Shown here piece after piece: positions 8,426 through 17,403 of a DNA stretch of 40,824 nt (its first letter is position 1; each line of letters starts with the position of its first letter). Position numbers and translations under genes: made by a program. Below the pieces are notes generated by a model. The model was not told the DNA's origin. It made no database searches and worked only from the letters and a program-made list of their open reading frames with translations. The stretch covers positions 1 to 40,824 of the forward strand of contig CALKKV010000001.1 of NCBI GenBank assembly GCA_937992195.1. Direction: 5' to 3'. Origin of the DNA: an uncultured Gammaproteobacteria bacterium. Its GTDB lineage: Bacteria > Pseudomonadota > Gammaproteobacteria > Arenicellales > Poriferihabitantaceae.

Positions 8426-8572
8426 TTAATTAATAAAGAAGTTATAGAAGGCAAGCGCAATAAACAGGATGATGACGACAACCAATAAATTGATTGGTGA
8501 GCGGCCGCTGGACGCATGATTTGTTGTGATGCGAGGGCCGTAGTTATCAGAGCTATTTTTTTTATCAGACAT
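8426..8572 (-). CDS. Small single-TM protein, 48 residues
   Basis: An unlisted small frame starts at the ATG at 8572 and ends at the TAA at 8426. The first 26 residues are polar (MSDKKNSSDNYGPR and on), followed by a clean hydrophobic helix INLLVVVIILFIALAFYNFF at the C-terminus, a tail-anchored or single-span design. Such amphipathic composition rarely occurs by chance. No convincing SD precedes it. It sits in the 366-base gap between two unrelated genes and faces the MBL-fold gene tail to tail. Function unknown. Confidence 0.5.
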   Translation of the reverse strand: MSDKKNSSDNYGPRITTNHASSGRSPINLLVVVIILFIALAFYNFFIN

Positions 8573-8761
8573 TAATAAATATGATAAAAGCGCACCCTTC
8601 ATACTAAGAATGGATTTCTATCGTAGCGAGTATGCTTGCATGTATCGGTCTATTCTACATTCTATTTATAAGGCTTGGGTATTCGAACTATGTATATACC
8701 ATGCCACCGTGTTTTCGAGAGAGAGGTACAATAAGTCAGATAGCAATTCGCGATCTTTCTT

Positions 8762-9751
8762 CTAATTGAGTTTGCCGATCACAGCAAGGTTATCGCCTGG
8801 CTTGGTAAGACAAGGGTAATGGCGTCCTACCAGAATGCCATCTATTTCAGCATGATATTCAACTGGTTTTTTTCCGGTTCGCTCGACATCATAAATCAAC
8901 GCAATCACATCTCCCTTTTTTATGGTGTCTCCAAGATTAAATTGCATTTCGAGTAATCCTGAATGTTTGCATGTGGTGAAACAACGCCCGTCCGGCATAT
9001 CGATTTGAATAGACTCTGTCTTGGCAGCCTCACCTGAAAGAATTTGTGCATGCTTCAGAATATTATCAACACCGCGTTTCGCAATTGCAGCGCTGGTGGC
9101 GTCTGCTGAACCGCCGCCACCTATTTCTGTACTAACAAATATCTTACCTTGATTTTCAGCAGCGGTATCATACATATGCACCGCATCAAGTTCTAAGAGC
9201 ATGACAGAATAAGGGGCGTTAAATGCTTCCATAGCGGCAACGCATCGCGCTTGTTGGGCTTTATCTTCCAGAATATGCGCTGCGGCAAAGGGAACAAACT
9301 GGAGGGTTTTACCGCCCGAATGAATATCTACGACATAGTCGGCCAGCGGTAGTAGTGTTCGACTAAAGTAATCAGCAATAATTTCAGTGATATTTCCATT
9401 GGGATTGCCGGGGAAAACGCGATTCATATTGCCGCCGTCAATCCAAGACGTGCGTTTACCTGCGCGAAACGCGGGGTAGTTCATTGCAGGTATGATGATG
9501 ACGCGACCCTGAATATCATCTGGATTCAATGAATTTGCAAGAGACCATAATGCAATGGGACCTTCATATTCATCGCCATGATTGGCGCCGGTAAGTAACG
9601 CGGTTGGTCCCTTGCCGTGCTTTGCCACGGTGATCGGTATCATCACCGCGCCCCAGGCCGAGTCGTCTCCGGAATAGGGTACTTTTAAATAACCGTGTTG
9701 AATGCCGTCTGCTTCAAAATCGACGGTGGCGCTAATTGGGTTATCTCGCAA
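8762..9751 (-). CDS. DoeB-like zinc deacylase (succinylglutamate desuccinylase/aspartoacylase family)
   Basis: A 329-residue M14-like zinc enzyme. The zinc motif H-x2-E is in GANHGDEYEG, the third ligand in YVVDIHSGG, and the catalytic glutamate probably in STEIGGGG. The whole chain, from the opening RDNPISATVDFEADGIQHG, resembles N-alpha-acetyl-L-2,4-diaminobutyrate deacetylase (DoeB) of ectoine degradation. The other doe genes are absent, so a different N-acyl amino acid may be the substrate. The start codon is TTG, because a stop lies upstream in frame and no ATG follows for more than 30 codons. It is the last gene of the TRAP operon, 66 bases after the large permease, so its substrate is probably what the transporter imports. 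Confidence 0.85.
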   Translation of the reverse strand: MRDNPISATVDFEADGIQHGYLKVPYSGDDSAWGAVMIPITVAKHGKGPTALLTGANHGDEYEGPIALWSLANSLNPDDIQGRVIIIPAMNYPAFRAGKRTSWIDGGNMNRVFPGNPNGNITEIIADYFSRTLLPLADYVVDIHSGGKTLQFVPFAAAHILEDKAQQARCVAAMEAFNAPYSVMLLELDAVHMYDTAAENQGKIFVSTEIGGGGSADATSAAIAKRGVDNILKHAQILSGEAAKTESIQIDMPDGRCFTTCKHSGLLEMQFNLGDTIKKGDVIALIYDVERTGKKPVEYHAEIDGILVGRHYPCLTKPGDNLAVIGKLN

Positions 9752-9817
9752 TTTTCTAATAATTTTATCTTTAATCGAACATTAGACCGAAAGCAGTCTG
9801 TATGCAATTCTAAACTG

Positions 9818-11446
9818 CTATAAAAACAATGTAACGATTGAAGGCCAGATTAGAAGCACGCTTAACGCCAACAATTGCAATCCAATGAAGGGCAAAAACC
9901 CTCGGAATATGTCGGTCAATGAAATATGTGGTGGGGCGACGGACTTCAAGTAGAAGGCAGCACCGCCAAACGGAGGAGACAAAAAGCTGACTTGCATGTT
10001 CATACAAAAGAGGACACCAAACCATACGCCAACATAACGCGGCTCGAGTTGCCCAATAAAACCGATTTCTTCAATCGGTAGTGCTTTTACAATGGGCAGA
10101 AAGACTGGGATGATGAGTAATACGATTCCTACCCAGTCCATAAACGCACCCATAAACAATAATATCAACATCATTGTCAGGAGTACGAGAAAAGTGGGCA
10201 TCTCAGCACCGACGATAAGTTGTGCAATATAGGAAGGGCCGCCGGCTAAGGTATAGGCGCCGGAGAGCGCAGCAGCGCCAACGGTGACCCAAATTATAGT
10301 TCCAGTAGACCGTAAGGTTCGCATTAAACTATCCCATACTAGTGCGACCGATGCTTCTCCGCGAAGTAGTGCGATAACAAATACCGCTAGCGCGCCCATG
10401 CCTGCAGCTTCAGTGATGCCGGTAATGCCGCCATAGATCGAGCCTAATACAATGCTAATGATTATGACTGGTGGCAATAATCCTTTTCCATATTTCCAGC
10501 CGTCAAAGGACTGTGCTTTTCCAAATACAAACAAGACCAGCGCAGCTCCTAAGGCGGCTGTCGCTATCAGCCAGGGCAAGTGATAGGACATACCAAGAAA
10601 AATAGAACCTTGATCTTCCGTTAGATCAGCATTAATTCCAAAAAGCGTGTATAGCCCAGCGCGAACTACAAGTAAAGATGCAATAGCGGTAACAACTATT
10701 GAGAGAAAGCCGCCGAACATCACCGCTTTATCTCTTCCCGTTGGGTCATCAGGGTCAGGTTCAGGAAGTGGTGCAAGAGAAGGGTTCATTCGCGTTCGCA
10801 CCAAAATATAAATGATGATAAATGCCGCCAGCATAAACCCTGGTAAAAATGCGCCGGTAAACAACGCGCGGATAGACGTCTCAGTGATCAGTCCGTAAAT
10901 GATCAAAACAATAGAAGGCGGGATCATCGTTCCCAGAGAGCCCGATGCGCAAATGGTGCCGATCGCAAGATTCTGGTCGTATCCGAGGCGCAACATTTGC
11001 GGCAGGGCAATTAAGCCAAGCAGCACGATTTCTCCGCCAATAATCCCCGACATCGCTGCCAGTAGAACCGCCATCAGCGATGTAACTACTGCGATGCCAC
11101 CCCGTAATCGACTGAGCCAAAAATCGAGGGAGTCATACATCGTTCTTGCGACGCCAGACCGTTCGAGGAGCGCCGCCATAAAAATAAACAGTGGCACCGA
11201 AATCAGAACATATTCGGTTAACAGATCAAATATTTTCTGCGTCAGTATATAGAGCGGTCCCGTCCCTGGTCTGCTTGTTAGCAAACCTTCCCCGAAACTC
11301 ATGGGATCTGTCAGCAATGTGGGTTCAAACTTCATCACCATGACTAACAGCGCTAACGCTGCGGAAGCCAGTCCTAGCGGCATACCAATCGCCAGAAGCA
11401 GTATCAGGCCGATTACGAGTACTAAAGAAATTGTTCCGACGTCCAT
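9818..11446 (-). CDS. TRAP transporter large permease (DctM family)
   Basis: A 542-residue inner-membrane protein with about 12-14 hydrophobic segments. It has the DctM hallmarks SGIIGGEIVLLGLIALPQM, GTICASGSLGTMIPPSIVLI and FMGAFMDWVGIVLLIIPVFLP. It is longer than the usual 425-residue DctM, because of an extra region about residues 225-330 that links two halves, as in TRAP systems for 2-oxo acids and related monocarboxylates. It starts three bases after the DctQ stop. It forms the sodium-driven channel of the system together with the small permease and the receptor. Confidence 0.93.
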   Translation of the reverse strand: MDVGTISLVLVIGLILLLAIGMPLGLASAALALLVMVMKFEPTLLTDPMSFGEGLLTSRPGTGPLYILTQKIFDLLTEYVLISVPLFIFMAALLERSGVARTMYDSLDFWLSRLRGGIAVVTSLMAVLLAAMSGIIGGEIVLLGLIALPQMLRLGYDQNLAIGTICASGSLGTMIPPSIVLIIYGLITETSIRALFTGAFLPGFMLAAFIIIYILVRTRMNPSLAPLPEPDPDDPTGRDKAVMFGGFLSIVVTAIASLLVVRAGLYTLFGINADLTEDQGSIFLGMSYHLPWLIATAALGAALVLFVFGKAQSFDGWKYGKGLLPPVIIISIVLGSIYGGITGITEAAGMGALAVFVIALLRGEASVALVWDSLMRTLRSTGTIIWVTVGAAALSGAYTLAGGPSYIAQLIVGAEMPTFLVLLTMMLILLFMGAFMDWVGIVLLIIPVFLPIVKALPIEEIGFIGQLEPRYVGVWFGVLFCMNMQVSFLSPPFGGAAFYLKSVAPPHISLTDIFRGFLPFIGLQLLALSVLLIWPSIVTLFL

Positions 11447-11449
11447 ATG

Positions 11450-12295
11450 TTAGCCCCCGACACTGCGTTTGATTGCTTCTAACTCGTCTTCATCGAGTTC
11501 ATCGATGCCGGTGCTTTTGCTAGGCGCTAAATGCCAGTCTGAAATAAGATTAATCGCAGCTTGAATCGCAATCAAAACAACAATGATCAATATCATCGGC
11601 TGCACAGTTGCAGGTATCGGTGGATCAAATGCAGTGCCGAACATTTCCCATTTGTAAAATTTGGTAACAAAAACCTGCTTGTAGCTTCCAAAAACCAGAA
11701 AGAATGCGAATATCCAAAGAAGTCCGACCGATATGATATCGAAGGTATGTTGCAACCATCTCGGAACGGCATCATAGAGTAAAAAAATTCGGATATGGCA
11801 GCGCTGCTGCATTGCATACAGGCCGGAAAACAAAAAAACGTAACCAGCAATCCAAAGAGTCAATTCATTTGCCCACAAGGTTGGCGCTTCGAATACGTAT
11901 CTCAGAAAAACTTCATATAGCATTACTGATGTCATTGAGATGATCAGTATCATCGTAATGCGTCCGAAAAATATAGCGATCCGATCAATTGCTCTCCAGT
12001 GCTCGTACTCCATCTCTGCGCAGCGAATGGTGCGCACACCGAAAAAAAATATGACGGGAATCAATAATAATGCTGCCCAATCGATGGCATCGGCAAACCC
12101 GCCAAACAGCCCAGGAAGACTCGGAGTCACATCCTTTCTTTGCTGTAGCTCGGTAATTTGATCAAGCAGACTTTGGTTTGCTGGCGGAATAAAATCGAGA
12201 ATATAGGCAGGGGCATGCCACACGGCCCATCCTGCACAAAAGACAAAGGTGAATGGGATCAGCCATTCTAGCAGGCTGCCGGAATCATTCTGCAT
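11450..12295 (-). CDS. TRAP transporter small permease (DctQ family), long form
   Basis: A 281-residue membrane protein; ordinary DctQ proteins are about 160-200. The four-helix DctQ core occupies about residues 95-245, with the typical ANELTLWIAGYVFLFSGLYAM and a C-terminal helix pair. The first 90 residues add a hydrophobic helix, a soluble stretch (QSLLDQITELQQRKDVTPSL) and a second helix around residues 68-85. The acidic C-terminal tail is DELDEDELEAIKR. RBS AGAGGATC precedes the ATG. The extended form pairs with the extended DctM next to it. Confidence 0.88.
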   Translation of the reverse strand: MQNDSGSLLEWLIPFTFVFCAGWAVWHAPAYILDFIPPANQSLLDQITELQQRKDVTPSLPGLFGGFADAIDWAALLLIPVIFFFGVRTIRCAEMEYEHWRAIDRIAIFFGRITMILIISMTSVMLYEVFLRYVFEAPTLWANELTLWIAGYVFLFSGLYAMQQRCHIRIFLLYDAVPRWLQHTFDIISVGLLWIFAFFLVFGSYKQVFVTKFYKWEMFGTAFDPPIPATVQPMILIIVVLIAIQAAINLISDWHLAPSKSTGIDELDEDELEAIKRSVGG

Positions 12296-12444
12296 GTCTA
12301 TGATCCTCTCGAAGTGTTTGAGTTTGTCTTATCGACGTGTTTGAAAAACGACCTTTAACTAAACCGCATTGATGGCTTGCGGAACGCGTCTTTCTGACTT
12401 TTACAAAGTCTTATTTTTTTAGTTTGCCCAAATTGAGTAAGCAA

Positions 12445-12470
12445 AGCGGCAGGACCTAAGTCCTGCCGCT
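12445..12470 (-). promoter_or_regulatory. Strong intercistronic hairpin between TRAP receptor and permease genes
   Basis: AGCGGCAGGAC / GTCCTGCCGCT forms a perfect 11-bp GC-rich stem with a four-base loop, in the 194-base gap downstream of the receptor stop and upstream of the small permease. No tight T-run follows on the minus strand, though a T-rich stretch comes about 25 bases later. It probably protects the receptor mRNA from 3' decay, or partly terminates, so that the receptor is made in excess over the permeases, as in other binding-protein-dependent systems. Confidence 0.7.
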
Positions 12471-12489
12471 CAGTAGAAAGTGCGCTTTT

Positions 12490-13524
12490 CTACTTCATTG
12501 CACCTAAATCTTTTAGGAAGGCAATATGACTTTCGAGCAGTGCTTTCGATTCTGGCGTAGTTGCGAATTCTGTCCAGCCTTTTTGAACCGCATCACGATA
12601 CTTGGCTAGCTCTTCAGGAGACCATTCGTAGAGGTTTACTCCTTTTGCACGAAGGTCTTTTGCAGTTTGCGCATTCTTCACTTCATTCGCGGTTGCATTA
12701 CGTAGTGCAAGGGCTTGCATTGCAACTTTCATAATAGCCTGATGACTCGCTGGCATCTCGTCCCAGATGTCTTTTCGACAGGCAAGGTGATCAGCTGGCA
12801 TAGAGTGGAAGCCAGGAAAGTTCGTATGCTCAGCAATATCGTATAAACCAAGGCCAACATTATTGGTCAGGTTAGCAGCGTCAGCGCCATCAATAATTCC
12901 GGATTCCAACGCGGTAAAGATTTCATTAAAGTCCATCACAATTGGTGAGGCGCCCAAATTTTTAAATACCAACGTAGCCATTCCTGGTGGAGAACGGAAC
13001 TTCCAGTTTTTAAAGTCTTCAACATTGCGAATTGGTTTAGTAGAAGACAGAGATTCTGGTCCAGGTATCCACCAGCCAACGAATTCCATGTTATGTGAAT
13101 TGTAGAGATCGTTGACTTTCTCATAGCCCCCGCCATGAATTAACCACGCCATTTGCTGGTAGGGGTTTTGATAGCCACCCATTAGGTCTCCAGCAAATTG
13201 AAATGCTGGGTTCTTACCAGTCTGGTATGCGCCACCGGTCATATCACAGTCGAGAATTCCGGTTGCAGCGGCATCAAAGGTTTCAGCGGACTTAACTACC
13301 GAGGAAGAGAAAAACATCTCCACCTGAATTTCGCCATTTGACATCGCAGAGATATCATCAATGAATTCCTGGGCCATTTGGCCTGACAAGGTTTCGGTTG
13401 AGAAGTGCGTTTGGATACGCAGTTTAGTATCGGCGGCACTGACGTTTCCCGCAGCGATTGTTAACGCTAAAGCAGCCACTCCCGAGGTGACTAGTTTCAT
13501 AGCAGGTTTAAAAGTAGGGTTCAT
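12490..13524 (-). CDS. TRAP transporter periplasmic solute receptor (DctP family)
   Basis: A 344-residue secreted protein with a signal peptide of about 31 residues ending NVSAAD. The fold-defining core includes FRSPPGMATLVFKNLGASP and the ligand-site segment FNEIFTALESGIIDGADAAN, which places it near receptors for 2-oxo acids and other carboxylates rather than the C4-dicarboxylate DctP. The carboxylate-pairing arginine is probably the R in WKFRSPPG. RBS GAGGAG is strong. It is first of the transporter genes, and a 228-base gap separates it from the KduD-like gene upstream. Ligand unknown; a uronate-derived keto acid or an N-acyl amino acid would fit the neighbours. Confidence 0.92.
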   Translation of the reverse strand: MNPTFKPAMKLVTSGVAALALTIAAGNVSAADTKLRIQTHFSTETLSGQMAQEFIDDISAMSNGEIQVEMFFSSSVVKSAETFDAAATGILDCDMTGGAYQTGKNPAFQFAGDLMGGYQNPYQQMAWLIHGGGYEKVNDLYNSHNMEFVGWWIPGPESLSSTKPIRNVEDFKNWKFRSPPGMATLVFKNLGASPIVMDFNEIFTALESGIIDGADAANLTNNVGLGLYDIAEHTNFPGFHSMPADHLACRKDIWDEMPASHQAIMKVAMQALALRNATANEVKNAQTAKDLRAKGVNLYEWSPEELAKYRDAVQKGWTEFATTPESKALLESHIAFLKDLGAMK

Positions 13525-13752
13525 TTTTCTCCTCGTTAGGTGATTAACATTTATCTTCTGGCGGTTAAGCCTGAATTCTTTTTTACTGGTCTAAAAGCCA
13601 ATTAAGTTATAAGTCTGCATTATGACTTGAACAACAGAACTTTGTCTAATTTTACAGCCATTTTTGCAGACAGACAGCCCTGCGGCGTCAACCCGACTGC
13701 TAAATCAGGTTTGACTGCATGAAGTTTGGAAAGATGTATCTTGGCGTAATCA

Positions 13753-14523
13753 TTAACGACCCATCCAGCCGCCGTCTACGGTAACTATTGACCCATGTAA
13801 GTAATCGGAAGCATTTGAGGCGAGAAACACAATAGGTCCAGCAAAGTCTTCAGGGTTTCCCCAACGCCCTGCCGGGATCCGTTCAAGAATTGACTCGCTG
13901 CGTACAGGATCATCCTGCAGCGCCTGGGTATTGTCGGTACGGATATATCCCGGTGCAATGGCGTTGACATTGACGCCTGAGCTCGCCCATTCATTTGCAA
14001 GTGCTTTTGTCAGTTGACCGATCGCACCTTTACTTGCGGCATATCCGGGTACCGCTATACCGCCCTGAAAGGTTAGTAACGATGCGGTAAAAATTATCTT
14101 TCCTTGGCCTCGTTTTACCATGTGTTTGCCAATTTCTCGTGACAAGATAAATTGTGCATTGAGATTTACGTCAATGACTTTATCCCAGTATTCGTCGGAA
14201 TGCGCTAAAGCCGGGGCACGCATGATGGTACCCGCATTGTTCACCAGAATATCGATTTTTGGATGATTGGTGTTGACGATTTCGATAAATTCTAGCAACG
14301 CTGGCCTGTCCGAGAAATCACAGGTATATCCCTGAAACCGCAGACCGAGATTCTCTATTTCCCTTGATATTTCGCTCTCTTTTGGGCTTGGGCTGTCGCT
14401 TACGCCCAAGATATCTGCTCCTGCATTGGCCAGGGCGATCGCCATTGCTTTCCCTATGCCACGACTACAGCCTGTGACCAATGCGGTCTTTCCTGCTAAT
14501 GAAAACTGATTAAGTACTGACAT
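13753..14523 (-). CDS. kduD: KduD-like 2-dehydro-3-deoxy-D-gluconate 5-dehydrogenase (SDR)
   Basis: A 256-residue classical SDR. The cofactor motif TGCSRGIG spans residues 17-24, NNAG 95-98, and the catalytic triad S148, Y161, K165. Long stretches match KduD closely: APALAHSDEYWDKVIDVNLN, LTFQGGIAVPGYAASK, ERIPAGRWGNPEDFAGP and the end TVDGGW. KduD interconverts 2,5-diketo-3-deoxygluconate and 2-keto-3-deoxygluconate in pectin and uronate breakdown. No KduI, KdgK or lyase is nearby. A related gluconate or sugar-acid 5-dehydrogenase (IdnO-type) role is possible. It is upstream of and in line with the TRAP operon, which may import its substrate. RBS AAGG fits. Confidence 0.85.
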   Translation of the reverse strand: MSVLNQFSLAGKTALVTGCSRGIGKAMAIALANAGADILGVSDSPSPKESEISREIENLGLRFQGYTCDFSDRPALLEFIEIVNTNHPKIDILVNNAGTIMRAPALAHSDEYWDKVIDVNLNAQFILSREIGKHMVKRGQGKIIFTASLLTFQGGIAVPGYAASKGAIGQLTKALANEWASSGVNVNAIAPGYIRTDNTQALQDDPVRSESILERIPAGRWGNPEDFAGPIVFLASNASDYLHGSIVTVDGGWMGR

Positions 14524-14818
14524 TGTGTGCCTTCTATGCAGAGTTGAATAAGGTTATTTACAGCGCCAAGAGATTGCTCCAGGGGCCGGTCATTAGGCTT
14601 CCGACGACTCCTGCAGGTCGTGGTCCTGATTGGGCCACAAACAGCGCAAATTGCTATGCGCGGCACCATTTTAGGCCATATTTCAACCGATATTTGGCAT
14701 AGAATCCACTGAATAATAGGCGTGGCAAATTGAGCTTAAACATACTCCTATTTGCGGAGAGGCAGAACGAGGATAAATACGGAATGAGAAGAAACTTAAT
14801 GCTTAAATTAGGTTCTTA
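14524..14818. other. Intergenic region between kduD-like gene and cfa
   Basis: These 295 bases must hold the divergent promoters of the dehydrogenase operon (leftward) and cyclopropane synthase (rightward). I see no open frame of note, no strong hairpin and no repeat; three ATGs near 14783-14821 precede or form the cfa start. Confidence 0.4.
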
Positions 14819-15970
14819 ATGAGACGAAAAAATGAGAAACATAGATCGACGGTAATGATTCGATATGACCGATTTATAAAAGATGTAATCGATAAAGCTG
14901 GGATTACGATCAATGGCGATCAGCCCCATGACATACAGCTGCACAATGAAGATCTTTTCAAAAGGGTTTTCTATCAAGGCACATTGGGCCTTGGAGAGTC
15001 TTACATGGAGAAAGAATGGGATTGCGATCGTCTGGATATCTTGTTCGAAAAAATACTTCGCGCCCGAACAGAGAAGAGAGTTCACTTCAATTTCTCTGTG
15101 GCGATGTTGGCGGTTGGTCATATTTTTACCAATATGCAATCTATGGCCAGAGCGTCTCAAGTTGCCGAGGTGCACTATGACTTGAGTAATGATTTTTATA
15201 AAAGCATGCTGGATCAAAGAATGATCTATAGCTGCGGATATTGGAAGACAGCAACGAATCTCGACCAGGCGCAGGAAGACAAACTAGATCTAATCTGTCG
15301 TAAGCTGGAATTATCAGAAGGTCAGACTTTGCTTGACATTGGTTGCGGTTGGGGGGGGCTTGCACGATTTGCAGCGGAAAAATACGGGGTAAGGGTGACT
15401 GGTGTCACTATCTCCAAAGAACAGGCCGCGCTAGCAAAAGAATATTGTAAAGATTACGACGTTGAAATAAGACTGCAGGATTATCGAGACGTTACCGAGC
15501 GATTTGACAAGGTTGTCTCTGTTGGCATGTTCGAACATGTGGGAGTGAGAAACTACCGCACCTATATTCGTAAAGTTGCCGAACTATTAGAGGATGATGG
15601 TTTGTTTCTGTTGCACACTATTGGTCATCGCTATCGTACCTGGAGCGCAGATCCTTGGGTCAATAAGTACATTTTTCCAAATGGAAAGATTCCGTATATT
15701 GGTCACGTCGGTAAAGCAATCAACGGAATTATGATTATGGATGACTGGCATAACTTTGGGCCTTACTATGCCGATACATTGGTTGCCTGGCACGAGAATT
15801 TTGCGGCGAATTGGTCGAAATTTAGCGACCAATACGACGAAAATTTTTATCGTATGTGGGAGTACTATTTACTCTGTTTTGCCGGTGCATTTAGAGCAAG
15901 GCATATGCAGCTATGGCAAATAGTATTGTCCCGGCCGTCACGAAAATCGATATATCACTCTATTCGGTAA
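14819..15970 (+). CDS. cfa: Cyclopropane-fatty-acyl-phospholipid synthase
   Basis: A 383-residue SAM-dependent enzyme that adds a methylene bridge to unsaturated acyl chains of membrane phospholipids. It aligns along its whole length with E. coli Cfa. Marks are GLGESYMEKEWDCDRLD, the SAM loop DIGCGWGGLARF (residues 173-184), GVTIS, VGMFEHVG, DPWINKYIFPNG-like DPWVNKYIFPNG, DDWHNFGPYYADTL and CAGAFRARHMQLWQ-like ending. Position is cytoplasmic and membrane-associated. The start is preceded by a weak AGG; a second ATG 12 codons on is possible. It converges on the VOC gene with only six bases between stops. Such enzymes are usually stationary-phase or stress induced. Confidence 0.96.
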   Translation: MRRKNEKHRSTVMIRYDRFIKDVIDKAGITINGDQPHDIQLHNEDLFKRVFYQGTLGLGESYMEKEWDCDRLDILFEKILRARTEKRVHFNFSVAMLAVGHIFTNMQSMARASQVAEVHYDLSNDFYKSMLDQRMIYSCGYWKTATNLDQAQEDKLDLICRKLELSEGQTLLDIGCGWGGLARFAAEKYGVRVTGVTISKEQAALAKEYCKDYDVEIRLQDYRDVTERFDKVVSVGMFEHVGVRNYRTYIRKVAELLEDDGLFLLHTIGHRYRTWSADPWVNKYIFPNGKIPYIGHVGKAINGIMIMDDWHNFGPYYADTLVAWHENFAANWSKFSDQYDENFYRMWEYYLLCFAGAFRARHMQLWQIVLSRPSRKSIYHSIR

Positions 15971-15976
15971 CCGCTA

Positions 15977-16354
15977 TTACATGCGATGCAGTGCGCAGAT
16001 CTTGTTTCCGGATGGATCGCGTAAATAAGCGAGATAAAGTGATCCACTAGACCCTTCTCTGATGCCAGGCGGATCTTCGCAGGCCGTGCCTCCATTAGCG
16101 AGGCCGGCGGCATGCCATGCATCCGCGGACTGACTATCGCTGGCAGCGAAGCCAATAGTGCTGCCGTTTCCCGGTAAAACTGCCTCGCCGTCGATTGGTT
16201 TGGTGAGTGCAAAAACACCAGATTTATTCACATAAAAACAGCGTCCCTTTTGATCAATGACGCCAGGCTCATAACCCAGTGTGGCTAGCGTTGCATCATA
16301 AAATGCTTTTGATGCCTCTATATCGTTTGTGCCTAACATGATGTGACTAAACAT
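15977..16354 (-). CDS. VOC (glyoxalase/bleomycin-resistance) family protein
   Basis: A 125-residue single VOC chain starting FSHIMLGTNDIEASKAFYDATLATLGYEP, the standard first beta-alpha-beta unit with a metal-type histidine. The end YLRDPSGNKICALHRM is typical. Proteins of this form are lyase-like or dioxygenase-like and often annotated as glyoxalase relatives; the actual reaction is unknown. It converges with cfa and is divergent from the TauD-like gene. Confidence 0.88.
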   Translation of the reverse strand: MFSHIMLGTNDIEASKAFYDATLATLGYEPGVIDQKGRCFYVNKSGVFALTKPIDGEAVLPGNGSTIGFAASDSQSADAWHAAGLANGGTACEDPPGIREGSSGSLYLAYLRDPSGNKICALHRM

Positions 16355-16510
16355 ATTTATATTCCTGTGATTAGATGCTGTCGAGTATAAAAGGAAAAAA
16401 GAACACTCTGAAATAGCTAATCAAAATTAATATTTATGCGGATAGATATCCACCTTAGTTGTATGTTCTTCTTTGGCTGATAGAATAACTCGTCACAATG
16501 CAATCGAGTT

Positions 16511-17356
16511 ATGTCAATGAGTCTGACGATCAAACCCGCTGAGGGTGCTGGAGCATATATTGGTGGAATAGACCTTTCTATTCTTTCGAGTCAGGAAGCG
16601 AAACAACTGCTCGATGCATTAGGTCAATATGGTGTTCTTTTTTTTCGGCAACAGTCTCTATCTCCAGAGTCACATATCGAACTGGCTGAAAAATTTGGCT
16701 CAATAAATATCAACCGATTTTTTACCGCTGTAGAAGGCTACCCGCAAATTGCGCAAGTATTGAAAGAGCCCGATCAGAAAAAAAATATCGGAGAGCAATG
16801 GCATACCGATCATAGCTATGACCAAGTGCCCGCGCTGGGCTCTATACTAGTTGCAAGGGAATTGCCGCAATCCGGCGGCGATACCATTTTTGTAAGTATG
16901 TTTGCGGCTTACGATGCGCTTGAAGATAAAATAAAGAAGCGTATTGCAAACTTGACCGCTGTTCACTCAAGCCGTCATGTCTTCGGTGCGGACGCGCAGA
17001 AAGAGGCAAATCAGGAGGGTGAAGCACCGCGTTTCAAAAATGCAGCTGCGGCAACCCAGGATGCGGTGCATCCGGTGGTGATACGCCATCCTATTAGTGG
17101 CAAGAAGGGTATTTACGTTAATCCGGATTTTACCGTCCGGATCAATGATGTTTCAGAAGAAGAAAGCGAAGTATTGTTAAGCACACTTTACGATCATTGC
17201 CTAAATCTGGCATTTAGACATCAATTTAGTTGGCAGCCTGGTTCGGTCGCTTTTTGGGACAACCGCGCTACCTGGCACCAGGCTATTAATGACTATCATG
17301 GACAAAGACGGCTAATGCATAGAATTACACTGGAAGGAGAGGCGCTGTTTGCATAG
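16511..17356 (+). CDS. TauD/TfdA-family Fe(II)/2-oxoglutarate dioxygenase
   Basis: A 281-residue enzyme with the metal-binding facial triad H98-x-D100 (in EQWHTDHSYD) and H256 (ATWHQA). The 2-oxoglutarate-binding arginine is R271 in LMHRITLEG. Other family marks are VLFFRQQ, SGGDTIF, HPVVIRHP and PGSVAFWDNRAT. Members hydroxylate taurine, 2,4-D, alkyl sulfates and similar acids; the substrate cannot be told here. An EamA permease follows after 47 bases on the same strand and may move the substrate or product. Confidence 0.93.
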   Translation: MSMSLTIKPAEGAGAYIGGIDLSILSSQEAKQLLDALGQYGVLFFRQQSLSPESHIELAEKFGSININRFFTAVEGYPQIAQVLKEPDQKKNIGEQWHTDHSYDQVPALGSILVARELPQSGGDTIFVSMFAAYDALEDKIKKRIANLTAVHSSRHVFGADAQKEANQEGEAPRFKNAAAATQDAVHPVVIRHPISGKKGIYVNPDFTVRINDVSEEESEVLLSTLYDHCLNLAFRHQFSWQPGSVAFWDNRATWHQAINDYHGQRRLMHRITLEGEALFA

Positions 17357-17403
17357 CTTTTTCTTCGGTGAGTTGTTTGGTGATCCATAGCTGATAGTTT
17401 GAA

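Noticed and set aside
9810..10025. Short minus-strand frame inside the DctM gene
   Set aside because: It is a shifted frame of the DctM coding sequence and has no separate signals.
14580..14640. GC-rich pairing upstream of cfa as riboswitch or sRNA
   Set aside because: Pairing is short and broken; no known structure fits.
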